The notes: generated from the sequence alone by a model not told the origin. A stretch of DNA of 64,000 nucleotides from JAHBWV01 sp964588385 (GCA_964588385.1 CAZPPG010000007.1:31019-95018); one strand, 5' to 3'; positions 16,396 to 25,735 are shown, counted from the first letter of the stretch. Numbers and translations: made by a program.

Positions 16396-17664
16396 TCACC
16401 GCGCTGGCACCCTGACGTCGACCCACACTGGGAAGTGATCAGAGGGAAACGGTCGGTCTGTCGGAGCCGGGTTTGATCGCCACACACCCGCTCGGAGCGG
16501 CTCAAGCGTGCGGCTGGGCAGGACGTAGTCCACGCGGAGCTTGAACAGGGCCGTATCGGTTGGTTCCAGGCCGGGCATGTCCAGGTCCGCGGCCGGTGTT
16601 ACCGTTGCGTTGATGCGGGGGTTGGCGAACAGATTTCGCTGGATCGGGTTCTTGAACGCGTTGCCCTTCTCCGGGTCGGCGTTCAGATCCCCCATGATGA
16701 TGAAGTGGGCATCGTGCTCGAGACCGCCCGGTCGGTTCAGGTCATCGACCATGTACGCGGCGTTGTCCAGATAGTCCGCCCAGAATCGGATTTCGTCGTG
16801 GTTCCGTTTCTGGTTGCGCATCTCCGTCCCGTCAAACGCGGGGGGCGTGGGGTGCGAGCAGAGCAGATGGATGACCTCGCCGTTGGGCAATCGCACGGGC
16901 ACGTCCCAATGAGACTTCGAACTGAGACGGAAGATCGCCCATTCCTCCGCGTTGTACCAGGGTTCGCGGGTCTCCGGGACACGCGGCATAAACGCCCCGG
17001 GGACATAATCCCACGGCATCAGGCGGAATGTTCTGACTTGGTCGTGCAGAATCTCAAGCCGCTCGTCGACGAGCAGCGCCATCCCGTACTGCCCGGGAAA
17101 CGTGCCAAATCCCCAGCAATCGTTGCCGAACGCGCGTTGCTCCGGTGTCTGAGGAGGCGGCGTTCCGTCGGGGAGCGGCCGCTGCGGCATGGGGTAGGTT
17201 GAGACGACTCGCCCATCGTTGTCCAGATCAAAGCCGCTGTGCATCCCCGTGTTGACCGGCGCCATGAACGCGCGATACCGCACGCCGGCGCCTGGGGAGG
17301 CCCCGTCGGCGCCTGCGGGAGCGTGGATAAAGGTGTCCGCAAATCGTTGCGCATTCCCTCCCGGCGGATCCGTGTCGACGAATTCGGGCGAGCCCGGTCC
17401 GTCATAGGCGATCTCGTTGAGGAAGATGATGGTGGGTTTCAAATCGCGTATGACAGCCCCGAGCCGCCGGAGTCTCGGATGGTTCGGGTCGGCCAGGTCT
17501 GAAGACCGGACGTCTTCAACGTTGAAGGTGGCGACGCGAAGATCGACCGGGACTCTGGTGGGCCGATCGGCAATGCCCTGCTGTGCGTGAGCACGTCCCG
17601 GCGCGAGGGCGACGATGGCGAATGAGAGGGCCGTGATCAGAGAACGACGAACGGGGTGTGCCAT
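16396..17664 (-). CDS. Exported endonuclease/exonuclease/phosphatase (EEP) family protein
   Basis: A 422-residue protein with a signal peptide (about 1-28, ending AHAQQG) and a DNase-I-like EEP domain. Landmarks are VATFNVED at the start of the domain, FLNEIAYDG (metal Glu), HLLCSHPTPP, IIMGDLNADPEKG and a C-terminal SDHFPVWVDV. All catalytic positions of the family are present, so it is probably an active exported phosphodiesterase or nuclease, perhaps for scavenging phosphate or nucleotides. The start ATG at 17664 fits the signal peptide; an in-frame ATG at 17685 would add seven residues. It lies 144 bases upstream of ctaB on the same strand but need not be linked in function. Confidence 0.82.
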   Translation of the reverse strand: MAHPVRRSLITALSFAIVALAPGRAHAQQGIADRPTRVPVDLRVATFNVEDVRSSDLADPNHPRLRRLGAVIRDLKPTIIFLNEIAYDGPGSPEFVDTDPPGGNAQRFADTFIHAPAGADGASPGAGVRYRAFMAPVNTGMHSGFDLDNDGRVVSTYPMPQRPLPDGTPPPQTPEQRAFGNDCWGFGTFPGQYGMALLVDERLEILHDQVRTFRLMPWDYVPGAFMPRVPETREPWYNAEEWAIFRLSSKSHWDVPVRLPNGEVIHLLCSHPTPPAFDGTEMRNQKRNHDEIRFWADYLDNAAYMVDDLNRPGGLEHDAHFIIMGDLNADPEKGNAFKNPIQRNLFANPRINATVTPAADLDMPGLEPTDTALFKLRVDYVLPSRTLEPLRAGVWRSNPAPTDRPFPSDHFPVWVDVRVPAR

Positions 17665-17744
17665 GTGCCCGGATTGTTGCTCCATCGCTTGCGTGCGCGG
17701 CGCGCGACCTCGAAGATCCGGGACCCCGAATACACTCAACGTGT

Positions 17745-17818
17745 GCCCCCGTAGCTCAGTTGGATAGAGCAACGGATTTCTAATCCGTCGGTCGGAGGTT
17801 CGAATCCTCCCGGGGGCG
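17745..17818 (+). tRNA. tRNA-Arg (anticodon TCT)
   Basis: Complete cloverleaf of 74 bases. The acceptor stem GCCCCCG pairs with CGGGGGC, the D stem is GCTC/GAGC, and the anticodon stem is ACGGA/TCCGT with loop TTTCTAA (anticodon TCT, reading AGA). The T stem is GGAGG/CCTCC with loop TTCGAAT. The discriminator base is G and CCA is not encoded. It lies between the divergent EEP and M36-peptidase genes. Confidence 0.97.
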
Positions 17819-17876
17819 TTTGATTGGTATGCGTTCGGATATTGAGGATGCCCGGCTGCAGATTTTGCCGATCATC

Positions 17877-17892
17877 TGAGGCGATCGCCTCA
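17877..17892. repeat. 16-base perfect palindrome upstream of M36 peptidase gene
   Basis: TGAGGCGATCGCCTCA is a perfect palindrome in the 240-base leader between the tRNA and the metallopeptidase gene. It could be an operator or a small hairpin; function is unknown. Confidence 0.4.
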
Positions 17893-18058
17893 CAAGCTTG
17901 GAACCGCCAGTTTGGGTAGACCGAACAGCCGATGGTACGGGTGGTGGGATCGTTGCCCTCTTCTGGGCGCGGTCGCGTCTGCCTATCCCGGTTTGTTGCG
18001 GCGGTGCGTCCGGGGCACGAGAGAGATTCCTGTCACATCGAAATCTGGAGTTCAAGTG

Positions 18059-20857
18059 ATGAGAGTGCGTGGAGCAACCGGTCTTGCGGCGGCGATGCTC
18101 GTTCTCGTGGCCGGTACGGCCTCGGCGGCGAATCAATCCAGTGGTCTTACGGGCGCGGCGAGCGCGAAGTTCGAGCAGTTGGAGCAGGTGTTCCCTGGCG
18201 CTCGAGTGCATGTTGAGGGTACGAACATCAAGATGGTGTACGGCGTGCCGATGACTGGCGGGGCAACGCCGGACGCGGCCGCTGAGGCCTGGCTCACGAA
18301 CTACGCCTCGGTCTGGGGTGTCGATGCTTCCGAGCTTGAAGTCGACCGAGTCAACGAGATCGTCGACGGTCGCTTCACAGTGATCGCGTACAAGCAGACC
18401 ATGAACGGTCTTCCGGTCGAGAACGGCATCGCCCGTATCGTTGTGAACAACGCGCTGGGCAAGGTCGTTCTCGCTTCTTCCAAGCTGGCGGAGCGTCCCG
18501 CGGAAGGGTTCGCGCCGGTCGCGATGGATGCCGAGCAGGCCGTGCAGATCGCCGGCGCGCACCCGATGTTCCGTGACTACGGCAACTGGACGATCCCCGA
18601 GTTGGTGGTTTGGGCGGACGCGGACGGCCGCAGGACGACCGAGGCCTGGAAGTTTGAGGGCGGGCGCGACCTGCCGGGCGACTTCCAGTGGCGGACGTTC
18701 TTCGTGGACACCGCGACGGGCGCGATCCTGGAAGCTCGCGATGAGGTTTACACGATCGATGTGTCGGGCAACGTGCAAGGCTTCGGTTCGCCCGGGCTCT
18801 TTGCGCACAGCGCGAGCAATCCTCCCACCAATCTCGCGATGCCCAAGATTCGCATGACGATCACGGGCGGCAGCAACGCCTTCACCGCCACCAACGGCAA
18901 CTACACGATCGCGAACCCCGGCTCGGGCGCCGTGACCGTCACCTCGAACCTTTCCGCGGGTCAGTGGGTCAACGTCAACCCGAACGGAGTCGCCGAGCTC
19001 TCGGTCTCCGGCAGCGTGACGCCTCCCGGCCCCGGCAACTTCGTGTTCAATGCCGGCTCTGCCGACCAGGCCAACGTCGCGCAGGTGAACGCCTTCATCC
19101 ACACGACGCTCACGCACGACTACATCAAGGACCGCGCTCCTTCCTTCACCGGCCTCGACATCGTGATCCCCGCGAACACGGGCGTTTCCGGTTCGTGCAA
19201 CGCATTCTTTACGACCTCCGGTGGCCCCTCTATCAACTTCTACAATGCGGGCGGAGGCTGCAACAATACATCATTCTCAACGGTCATTGCGCACGAGTAC
19301 GGCCACTTCATCGTGAATCGCCTCGGCCTCTCGCAGAACGCCTTCGGTGAGGGCTTCGGCGACGTCATGGCCATCATGATGTACGACACCGGTATTGTCG
19401 GCCAGGGCTTCCAAACTGGAGGTGGCGCGGTGCGCAACCCCGGTGCGGCGAACCAGCAGTACCCGTGCAGCGCGGGCGCGATCCACACCTGCGGCCAGAT
19501 CCTCGGCGGCACGTGGTATGAACTCACCGAGCTCTTCCAGAGCCACTATGGCTCCGCCACAGGCCTTTCCAACGCTCAGGACCTGAACGTCGGCTGGGCG
19601 ATGATCACCGTCGGCGGCAGCGGCACCTTTGACTCTGCTCATCCCGCGACGGCGATCGAGGTGCTGACGATCGACGACACGAATGGCAACCTCAACGACG
19701 GCACGCCGAACTACAGCCGCATCTGCAACGCCTTTGGACAGCACGGCATCTCCTGCCCCGCGCTGCAGTTGCTCTCGTTCACATACCCGAGCGGCCGGCC
19801 CGAGGTGGTGACGCCGGGTCAGACCACGTCGTTCCCCGTGATTGTCGGGCCGGTCGGTGCGACACCGACGCCGGGTACGGGGAGCATCATCTACACGATC
19901 AATGGCGGCGTGCCGACGCTTGTTGGTCTGGCCGAGACGTCCGCGAACAACTACACGGTTGTTTTGCCGGCCGTGAACTGCGGCGACGAGATCGAGTACT
20001 ACCTGCGCGTGAGCTCCTCGTCTGGCTTCGTGTACGATCCGACCTCGTCCAATGAGGTCGGAGGTCCCCGATACGCCGCGACCGGCGCGTACGGTTCGAC
20101 CGAGGTCCTCAATGACACGATGGAGACCAACCTCGGTTGGACCGCCGGAATGGCGGGCGACACGGCGACGACGGGCATCTGGACCCGAGTCAATCCGAAC
20201 GGCACCGCAGCGCAGCCCGAGGATGATCACACGCCTGCACCCGGAACGATCTGCTGGGTGACCGGCCAAGGCGCCGTCGGAGGAGGCATCGGCGACAACG
20301 ACGTCGATGGCGGCGTGACCACGCTGCTCAGCCCCGTCCTTAACCTTTCCGGCTCGAACGGCGCGAAGATCTCGTACTGGCGCTGGTACTCGAACGACGA
20401 GGGTGCTGCACCGAACGCCGACACGTTCGTTGTCCAGATCACGAACAACGGCACGTCGTGGACAACGGTTGAAACCGTTGGTCCCGCCGGCACACAGGCC
20501 TCAGGCGGCTGGTTCTTCAATGAGTTCACCGTCAGCGACTTTGTCGCTCCGACCTCGAACGTCCGGGTCCGGTTCCTGGCGGCTGACGCCGGGTCCGGCT
20601 CGATCATCGAGGCGGCGGTGGATGACTTCCGCGTGACCACCATCGACTGCACCTCGCCCTGTGCGGCGGACGTGAACGGTGGCGGCCTCGATGTGACCGA
20701 TCTCCTGGACTTCCTCGATGCCTTCGGCACGTGTGAGGGTCAGCCGGCGCCGTGCTCTTCAGGCGGCATCAGCGGCGACTTCAACGGCGACACGATCGTC
20801 GACGTCTTGGACTTCCTGGACTACCTCGACGCGTTCGGCGCGGGCTGCGCAGGATAA
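18059..20857 (+). CDS. Exported M36 (fungalysin-like) metallopeptidase with GC-type dockerin tail
   Basis: A 932-residue exported zinc peptidase. It has a signal peptide (1-23, ending ASAANQ) and a propeptide resembling FTP/PepSY regions (about 40-210). The catalytic domain has HEYGH (412-416) and the third ligand Glu431 in GEGFGDVMA, the spacing of M36 gluzincins. After it come a beta-rich region (about 570-690) and a jelly-roll-like segment (about 690-860). The C-terminus carries a tandem EF-hand dockerin-like tag (about 866-932: DVNGGGLDVTD and DFNGDTIVDVLD, with Cys after each). The start ATG is preceded by GGAG. The role is inferred as degradation of external protein. A strong terminator follows. 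Confidence 0.88.
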   Translation: MRVRGATGLAAAMLVLVAGTASAANQSSGLTGAASAKFEQLEQVFPGARVHVEGTNIKMVYGVPMTGGATPDAAAEAWLTNYASVWGVDASELEVDRVNEIVDGRFTVIAYKQTMNGLPVENGIARIVVNNALGKVVLASSKLAERPAEGFAPVAMDAEQAVQIAGAHPMFRDYGNWTIPELVVWADADGRRTTEAWKFEGGRDLPGDFQWRTFFVDTATGAILEARDEVYTIDVSGNVQGFGSPGLFAHSASNPPTNLAMPKIRMTITGGSNAFTATNGNYTIANPGSGAVTVTSNLSAGQWVNVNPNGVAELSVSGSVTPPGPGNFVFNAGSADQANVAQVNAFIHTTLTHDYIKDRAPSFTGLDIVIPANTGVSGSCNAFFTTSGGPSINFYNAGGGCNNTSFSTVIAHEYGHFIVNRLGLSQNAFGEGFGDVMAIMMYDTGIVGQGFQTGGGAVRNPGAANQQYPCSAGAIHTCGQILGGTWYELTELFQSHYGSATGLSNAQDLNVGWAMITVGGSGTFDSAHPATAIEVLTIDDTNGNLNDGTPNYSRICNAFGQHGISCPALQLLSFTYPSGRPEVVTPGQTTSFPVIVGPVGATPTPGTGSIIYTINGGVPTLVGLAETSANNYTVVLPAVNCGDEIEYYLRVSSSSGFVYDPTSSNEVGGPRYAATGAYGSTEVLNDTMETNLGWTAGMAGDTATTGIWTRVNPNGTAAQPEDDHTPAPGTICWVTGQGAVGGGIGDNDVDGGVTTLLSPVLNLSGSNGAKISYWRWYSNDEGAAPNADTFVVQITNNGTSWTTVETVGPAGTQASGGWFFNEFTVSDFVAPTSNVRVRFLAADAGSGSIIEAAVDDFRVTTIDCTSPCAADVNGGGLDVTDLLDFLDAFGTCEGQPAPCSSGGISGDFNGDTIVDVLDFLDYLDAFGAGCAG

Positions 20858-20875
20858 GAGTCACTCACTATGAAA

Positions 20876-20911
20876 CAAGGCGGGCCCATCGGGGCCCGCC
20901 TTGTTGTTTTT
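20876..20911. terminator. Bidirectional rho-independent terminator
   Basis: Perfect 12-bp stem (20876-20887 with 20892-20903), loop ATCG, then TTGTTTTTG on the plus strand. On the minus strand a short T run follows the same stem. It lies between the convergent M36-peptidase gene and nadK. Confidence 0.88.
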
Positions 20912-20947
20912 GAAGGGCTCGCGTTCCCGCAATACCGGAGGACGCGA

Positions 20948-21823
20948 TCAGCTCTCTCGCCGGCGCGGCGGGGCCGCCCAGTGCAGGCGTTCGATCAACG
21001 TGCTCCAGTAGTCTGCGTGCAGGTTGCGCACGAAGCGAATCTGCCGGTCGTGCTTGCGGAGCACGATTCGGTCGAAGTCCCGGAGCGGCTCAGAAACCTG
21101 ACCATCGAGCACGAGAGCGCAGGTCTGGCCTCCCGCCGGCGCGGACGCTCGCAGCATGGACAGTTCGATAACGCTGCTCCCGGAGACGACGACGGGGCGG
21201 AAACTCAGCGAGTGCGGCGCGAGGGGTGTGATGGCCAGCGCGTCGGCATCTGGGGCGAGGATCGGACCGCCCGCGGAGAGGTTGTAAGCCGTGGATCCGA
21301 TCGGCGTCGACACGATAAGCCCGTCTCCGCTCACCGAGGGACCGATTCGACCATCGATGGACAGCGAGAGTTCCATCATGTGCCGCGGGAGTCCGTTCGC
21401 GACGACCGCTTCATTGAGGGCGATGCCTCGGAGTCGGGGAGCGGACTGGCCGGGCGAGTAGACCTCCGCGTGCAGCATGGCAAGCGCCCGAGTCGGCAGC
21501 TGACCATCGCCGAAGAGGGCGACCGCCTGATTGCGCAGGGAGTCGAGCGTGAACTCCGCGATATAGCCCAGTCGGCCGAGGTTCACGCCCAGCAGCGGCA
21601 GATCCAGGTCAATGAAGCGACGGGCCTGCGAGAGAAGAGTCCCGTCCCCACCCAGCACGACAATGACATCCGCCTGGCGTGCCTCCACCGGCACGGGTCC
21701 GGGGCATGCATCCTGGCTCCCGACGACCGGTGCGATGGACGCGATGAATGCAGCCACGTCCTTCGCAGCGGCTGTCGCCTCCGCGCTTCGAGGATTGGTC
21801 AGAAGAAGCACGCGTTTGGGCAT
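20948..21823 (-). CDS. nadK: NAD kinase
   Basis: Phosphorylates NAD to NADP in the cytoplasm (291 residues). The diacylglycerol-kinase-like GGDGT motif is at 58-62 (VVLGGDGTLL), followed by GVNLGRLGYIAEF, ALNEAVV and the conserved GDGLIVSTPIGSTAYNLSAG block (20 residues). All are diagnostic of NadK. The start ATG at 21823 gives MPKRVLLLTN, the usual N-terminus. It is the last gene of a minus-strand set ispA-dxs-nadK, 28 bases after dxs. DXP synthesis and NADPH supply are metabolically linked, so co-transcription is plausible. Confidence 0.95.
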   Translation of the reverse strand: MPKRVLLLTNPRSAEATAAAKDVAAFIASIAPVVGSQDACPGPVPVEARQADVIVVLGGDGTLLSQARRFIDLDLPLLGVNLGRLGYIAEFTLDSLRNQAVALFGDGQLPTRALAMLHAEVYSPGQSAPRLRGIALNEAVVANGLPRHMMELSLSIDGRIGPSVSGDGLIVSTPIGSTAYNLSAGGPILAPDADALAITPLAPHSLSFRPVVVSGSSVIELSMLRASAPAGGQTCALVLDGQVSEPLRDFDRIVLRKHDRQIRFVRNLHADYWSTLIERLHWAAPPRRRES

Positions 21824-21851
21824 GGACGTGAGTGTACCGCGCCGGGCGGAC

Positions 21852-23900
21852 CTAAACGTTCGTCGCGTTCTCGTGCGCGGCGGTGAGCCCGCCTCGCTGC
21901 GGAGCTTCAATCTGCGCAGCAGCTGCGCGGGGTCGGTCGAGCATCTCTCGCACCAGGCGGCAGATCCCGCCCTGATCCAACCCGACCTCGGCGAGCTGGG
22001 CATTGCGAGAATCCTGCATGATCCAGCCGTCCGGCATGCCGTGGACGCGGACTTGCGACGCGTCCATCCCCATCTCGGAAGCCGCCTCCAGCACGGCCGC
22101 ACCGAAACCGCCAATCACGCTGTGGTCTTCCACTGTCAGGATCGGCACATGCTGCTGGATCAACGATTGGATCAGGCGGCGATCGACAGGCTTTGCGAAC
22201 CGGGCGTCGTAGACGGCCACGGCGTAGTCGGGCGCGAGTGCGTCAGCGGCCTCCAAAGCGGCGATTGCGGGTGTGCCGAAGGCAAGGATCGCCAAGTCCG
22301 GCCGCTCGGCCTTTGTCGTGAGCTTGCGGGCGACTCCGAGTTCGAACGGCGCACAAGACGCCGGATCGAGGCGTGCGGACACGTTGTCGCGCGGGTAGCG
22401 GACGGCCGACAAGCCGTCTTCGTACGTGCGCATGAACTCGAGCGAAGCGAGGAGCGACGCCTCGTCCATCGCGGCCATGAGGCACGCCCCCGGGAGGGTG
22501 CGTAGCAAGGCGATATCACAGAATCCGTGGTGCACCGCCCCGTCGCCGCCGACGAGGCCGGCGCGGTCCAGGCAAAGGCGGACCGGAAGGCCCTGCAAAG
22601 ACGACTCCTGGAACGCCTGATCGAACGCCCGTTGCAGGAATGTGCTGTATACAGCAAAGAACGGCTTAAACCCGGTTTTGGCGAGGCCTGCCATCATGTC
22701 CAGCGCGTGGCTCTCGCATATGCCCACGTCCCAGGAGCGTTCTGGAAAGCGTTCGAGCACCCGGTTGATTCCGGTTCCGTCGGGCATCGCCGCCGTGCAC
22801 GCGACAATTCTTGGATCCCGATCCATCAGCGCGACCATGGCCTCGCCGAACGCCGTCGTAAACGAGCGGCCTTCCTTCTTCAACTCCACACGGCAACCCT
22901 CGGCCACAAGCTCGCCGTCAACGCTGAATGCGGGAGGTGAGTGGAACGTGCTCGCGTCCGATTCGCTGAAGGCGTATCCCTTGCCCTTGATGGTCTTGAC
23001 GTGCAGCACCATCGGCCGGTCGAAGTCGCGGGCTTCGCTGAGGAACTCGATCAGCGTGCGGAGGTCATGGCCATCGATCGGGCCGACGGTGACCAGCCCG
23101 AATCGCTCAAACCAGGAATCTTCGGTGACCCAGGCCTTCGTCGCCTCGCCCATGCGGTGGTACGCGTCCTCAAGCACACTCCCGCCGGGCACGTGCTTCA
23201 GGATCCGATGGGCAGATTTCTTGAAATCCCCGTACAGGGTTGAGAGCCGCACACGATCGAAGTACTGCGACACTGCACCCTGCGGCTTGCTGATGGACAT
23301 GCCGTTGTCGTTCAACACCACCAGGAACTGGCGATTGAGCGTGCCGGCGTTGTTCAAGCCCTCCATCGCTACACCATTCACGATGGATGCATCGCCAATC
23401 AGGGTCACCACGCGACGCCCCTCGACGCGGGTCTTGGGGTCAAATGCCTCGGCGTTCAGTGTGTCGCCGCGGGCCATGCCGACCGCTGTCGAGATGCCCG
23501 TGCCGGCGTGGCCGACGCGGAAGAGGTCGTACGGCGACTCCAGGGGCTCTGGGAAGCCCGCCATGCCCTTGCGTGTCCGGAGGGCTCCCAGCAGCGGCAG
23601 GCGGCCGGTGAGCAGCTTGTGCGGGTAGCACTGGTGCCCGACATCGAACAACAGTCTGTCGTGACCGAAGTCAAAGACATAATGGAGAGCAATCGTCAGC
23701 TCCACAACCCCGAGATTTGGCGCCAGATGTCCCCCGGTCCGGGAAACCTGCGAGACGATCGCCTCACGGATCTCGGAAGCGAGCTGTTCTAACTGCTCTA
23801 TGGTGAGCGTGCGGAGCTCGCGAGGAGAGGTCAGCGTCGGAAGGATTCGTGCCTGGCGTTCGTTCACGTGTCTGCTTTCAATGGATTCTGAAAGAATCAT
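21852..23900 (-). CDS. dxs: 1-deoxy-D-xylulose-5-phosphate synthase
   Basis: Thiamine-diphosphate enzyme (682 residues) that condenses pyruvate and glyceraldehyde-3-phosphate, the entry step of the MEP isoprenoid pathway. His89 lies in DVGHQCYPHKLLTGR. The ThDP/metal region reads IGDASIVNGVAMEGLNNAG, so the usual GDGA is GDAS here. VLHVKTIKGKGY and the transketolase C-terminal domain (VEDHSVIGGFG) are also present. The first ATG (23900) adds about 11 residues compared with a GTG at 23867 that begins VNERQARIL; the latter may be the true start. It lies between ispA and nadK. Confidence 0.95.
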   Translation of the reverse strand: MILSESIESRHVNERQARILPTLTSPRELRTLTIEQLEQLASEIREAIVSQVSRTGGHLAPNLGVVELTIALHYVFDFGHDRLLFDVGHQCYPHKLLTGRLPLLGALRTRKGMAGFPEPLESPYDLFRVGHAGTGISTAVGMARGDTLNAEAFDPKTRVEGRRVVTLIGDASIVNGVAMEGLNNAGTLNRQFLVVLNDNGMSISKPQGAVSQYFDRVRLSTLYGDFKKSAHRILKHVPGGSVLEDAYHRMGEATKAWVTEDSWFERFGLVTVGPIDGHDLRTLIEFLSEARDFDRPMVLHVKTIKGKGYAFSESDASTFHSPPAFSVDGELVAEGCRVELKKEGRSFTTAFGEAMVALMDRDPRIVACTAAMPDGTGINRVLERFPERSWDVGICESHALDMMAGLAKTGFKPFFAVYSTFLQRAFDQAFQESSLQGLPVRLCLDRAGLVGGDGAVHHGFCDIALLRTLPGACLMAAMDEASLLASLEFMRTYEDGLSAVRYPRDNVSARLDPASCAPFELGVARKLTTKAERPDLAILAFGTPAIAALEAADALAPDYAVAVYDARFAKPVDRRLIQSLIQQHVPILTVEDHSVIGGFGAAVLEAASEMGMDASQVRVHGMPDGWIMQDSRNAQLAEVGLDQGGICRLVREMLDRPRAAAAQIEAPQRGGLTAAHENATNV

Positions 23901-23950
23901 ATCTCGGTCGATCGCCTTGGGCCACGCGCGGTCCGGGCGGGCGGCATTGA

Positions 23951-24838
23951 CTAGCGATCCCGAGCCGCGAGAGTTCGCGCCATTCGCTGAAGCCCCCGGG
24001 AGCGAGGACCCAGGGCTTCAACGGCGGTCAGGGCCGTTTGGAGCAACTCGTCCACTCGCCGGCGCGAGCCTTCCACGCCCAGCACCGAGGGGTACGTGAG
24101 CTTTCCGGCCTCAGCGTCCTTCCCGGTGCGTTTGCCCGCCCGTTCTGCGGTCTGCGTGACATCAAGAAGGTCATCGACAATCTGGAACATCAGCCCGATC
24201 GCGTCGGCATAGGTCCGAATAGCGCGGAAGTCGGGATCCGCCTCGACCGATCGAACGTGGCAGCGCGGGACCGTCATCGCGCCCATGATGCAGGATGCGC
24301 GAATCAACGCGCCGGTCTTGCTGCGATGGATCAGCACGACCCGCTCCTCGTCCGTCAATCCAGCCGGCAGGCCGCCGAGCGAGTCGTAGACCTGTCCTGC
24401 GATCATGCCGCTGGTCGCGGCGGTCAACTCCTGCATGATGTTCACGTGGCGCTCCGCCTCGACCCTGAGCTCTCCCAGGGCGGCGAATGAGAGCGTGAGC
24501 AGCGCGTCTCCCGCGAGGATGGCCATGGCCTCTCCGGCGTGTCTGTGGAGCGTCGGGCGACCTCGGCGAAGGTCGTCGTTGTCCAACGCGGGCAGGTCGT
24601 CGTGGACGAGACTGAACGCATGCACCATCTCCACCGCGGCTCCCACCGGCAGCGATTCGCGTCCGTCGCCGCCGAGCGCGACCGACGCATGCCACGCGAG
24701 AACCGGGCGGACTCGCTTGCCCGGACCGAGAGCCGCGTAACGAATCGCCGCGACCAGCGAGGTGGGGAGAGTCGCTCGAGCGACAACGCCGTCGATCTGC
24801 TCGTCAACAAGCGTCACAATCTCCGGACTTTCAATCAC
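23951..24838 (-). CDS. ispA: Polyprenyl (farnesyl/geranylgeranyl) diphosphate synthase
   Basis: Short-chain trans-prenyltransferase (295 residues) that joins isopentenyl and allylic diphosphates. The first aspartate-rich motif is HDDLPALDNDDLRRGRP (Asp80, Asp81, Asp86). The second is QIVDDLLD (Asp222, Asp223, Asp226). The GKRVRP basic motif is at 40-45. Product length cannot be fixed from sequence, but the size and FARM context fit farnesyl or geranylgeranyl diphosphate synthase. It is the first gene of the unit ispA-dxs-nadK, with 50 bases before dxs, so precursor supply and chain building are coded together. Confidence 0.93.
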   Translation of the reverse strand: MIESPEIVTLVDEQIDGVVARATLPTSLVAAIRYAALGPGKRVRPVLAWHASVALGGDGRESLPVGAAVEMVHAFSLVHDDLPALDNDDLRRGRPTLHRHAGEAMAILAGDALLTLSFAALGELRVEAERHVNIMQELTAATSGMIAGQVYDSLGGLPAGLTDEERVVLIHRSKTGALIRASCIMGAMTVPRCHVRSVEADPDFRAIRTYADAIGLMFQIVDDLLDVTQTAERAGKRTGKDAEAGKLTYPSVLGVEGSRRRVDELLQTALTAVEALGPRSRGLQRMARTLAARDR

Positions 24839-24921
24839 GAAAGATGTCCCTCGCGAGCGTTCGGTCGCGTCGAATCCTATGCCCTGCGCGGGCCGCCGCT
24901 CACGGCTACCATGCGTGTTCC

Positions 24922-25566
24922 ATGTCCGATGCGATACCCACTCTCCTGCGTTTCTTTGGCGATGGCGGGGTTGTCATGTGGCCGCTGCTGGGCATGAGCG
25001 TTGTCTCGGTGACGCTCTCGCTTGAGCGTGCGTGGTTCTGGTCTCGCACGCACACGGCGCGGCGCGCCAAAGCGCTGCGCTCGATCTCCAGGCGCGTTCG
25101 TGAGGGGGATCTGGGCGGAGCGATGGACATGGCGGAGGCGGACGCGTCCATCTACGGCGCGTTTGCTTCCACGATGATCGCAGACGCCCGCCGTCGGGCG
25201 GACGCAGCGTCGATCGAAGCGCATGGTATCGAGCTTATCGAGCGGGCCCGCCCGAGGATCGAGCGGTTCTCCACCACGCTGTCAACGATCGTGACCGCGG
25301 CGCCGATGCTCGGCATTCTGGGCACGGTGACCGGCATCATCGAGTCGTTTCAGTTGCTGGGCAATGAGCGGGGTGTCACGGATCCGACGCTGGTGGCCGG
25401 AGGAATCGCCGAGGCCCTGTACACAACCGTGTTCGGCCTCGTCGTCGCGCTGGTCACGCTCTTTCCGTACGTGATGTTCAGGGGTCAGGCCGAGCGTGCG
25501 TTCGGACGGATGGAATCACTGATCGGCGTGATCGCCCAGACCGGCTCAAGCACCCAGCCCTCGTGA
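24922..25566 (+). CDS. MotA/TolQ/ExbB-family proton channel protein
   Basis: A 214-residue inner membrane protein. Helix one (about 14-34, VVMWPLLGMSVVSVTLSLER) is followed by a cytoplasmic stretch with REGDLGGAMDMAE. The conserved ExbB core TAAPMLGILGTVTGIIESF then leads into the second helix, and a third helix follows (ALYTTVFGLVVALVTLFPYV). Such proteins pair with ExbD/TolR and use the proton gradient to power outer-membrane processes. No ExbD/TolR or TonB gene adjoins it, so its partner must be elsewhere. It is divergent from ispA. The ATG at 24922 begins just before the first helix. Confidence 0.9.
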   Translation: MSDAIPTLLRFFGDGGVVMWPLLGMSVVSVTLSLERAWFWSRTHTARRAKALRSISRRVREGDLGGAMDMAEADASIYGAFASTMIADARRRADAASIEAHGIELIERARPRIERFSTTLSTIVTAAPMLGILGTVTGIIESFQLLGNERGVTDPTLVAGGIAEALYTTVFGLVVALVTLFPYVMFRGQAERAFGRMESLIGVIAQTGSSTQPS

Positions 25567-25650
25567 ACTCCGGCAGTCAGCTTCGCCCGGATGGACCCGC
25601 CACTTCCGCCGTGGACTCATTCGGGCCGGTCGCGTTGCTCCCAAAAGAGG

Positions 25651-25688
25651 CCGGGCCTCCACGTCCCGAAGGAAGCGAGGAGGCCCGG
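25651..25688 (-). terminator. Probable terminator for the sugar dehydrogenase gene
   Basis: A 10-bp perfect stem (25651-25660 with 25679-25688) with an 18-base loop. On the minus strand it is followed by CCTCTTTTGGG. The long loop lowers confidence. It lies between two convergent genes. Confidence 0.5.
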
Positions 25689-25735
25689 ATCGGCGCGATT
25701 GGATGCTCGAGTTCCGATTCGAGAAGCGGATGGTC

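Noticed and set aside
17780..19117. A 445-codon frame on the minus strand opposite the M36 peptidase gene and tRNA
   Set aside because: It is antisense to a clear enzyme gene and overlaps the tRNA. Its product is Arg/His-rich without motifs, as expected from GC-rich DNA.
20870..21886. A 338-codon plus-strand frame across nadK
   Set aside because: It would read through a terminator and lies opposite a clear NAD kinase.
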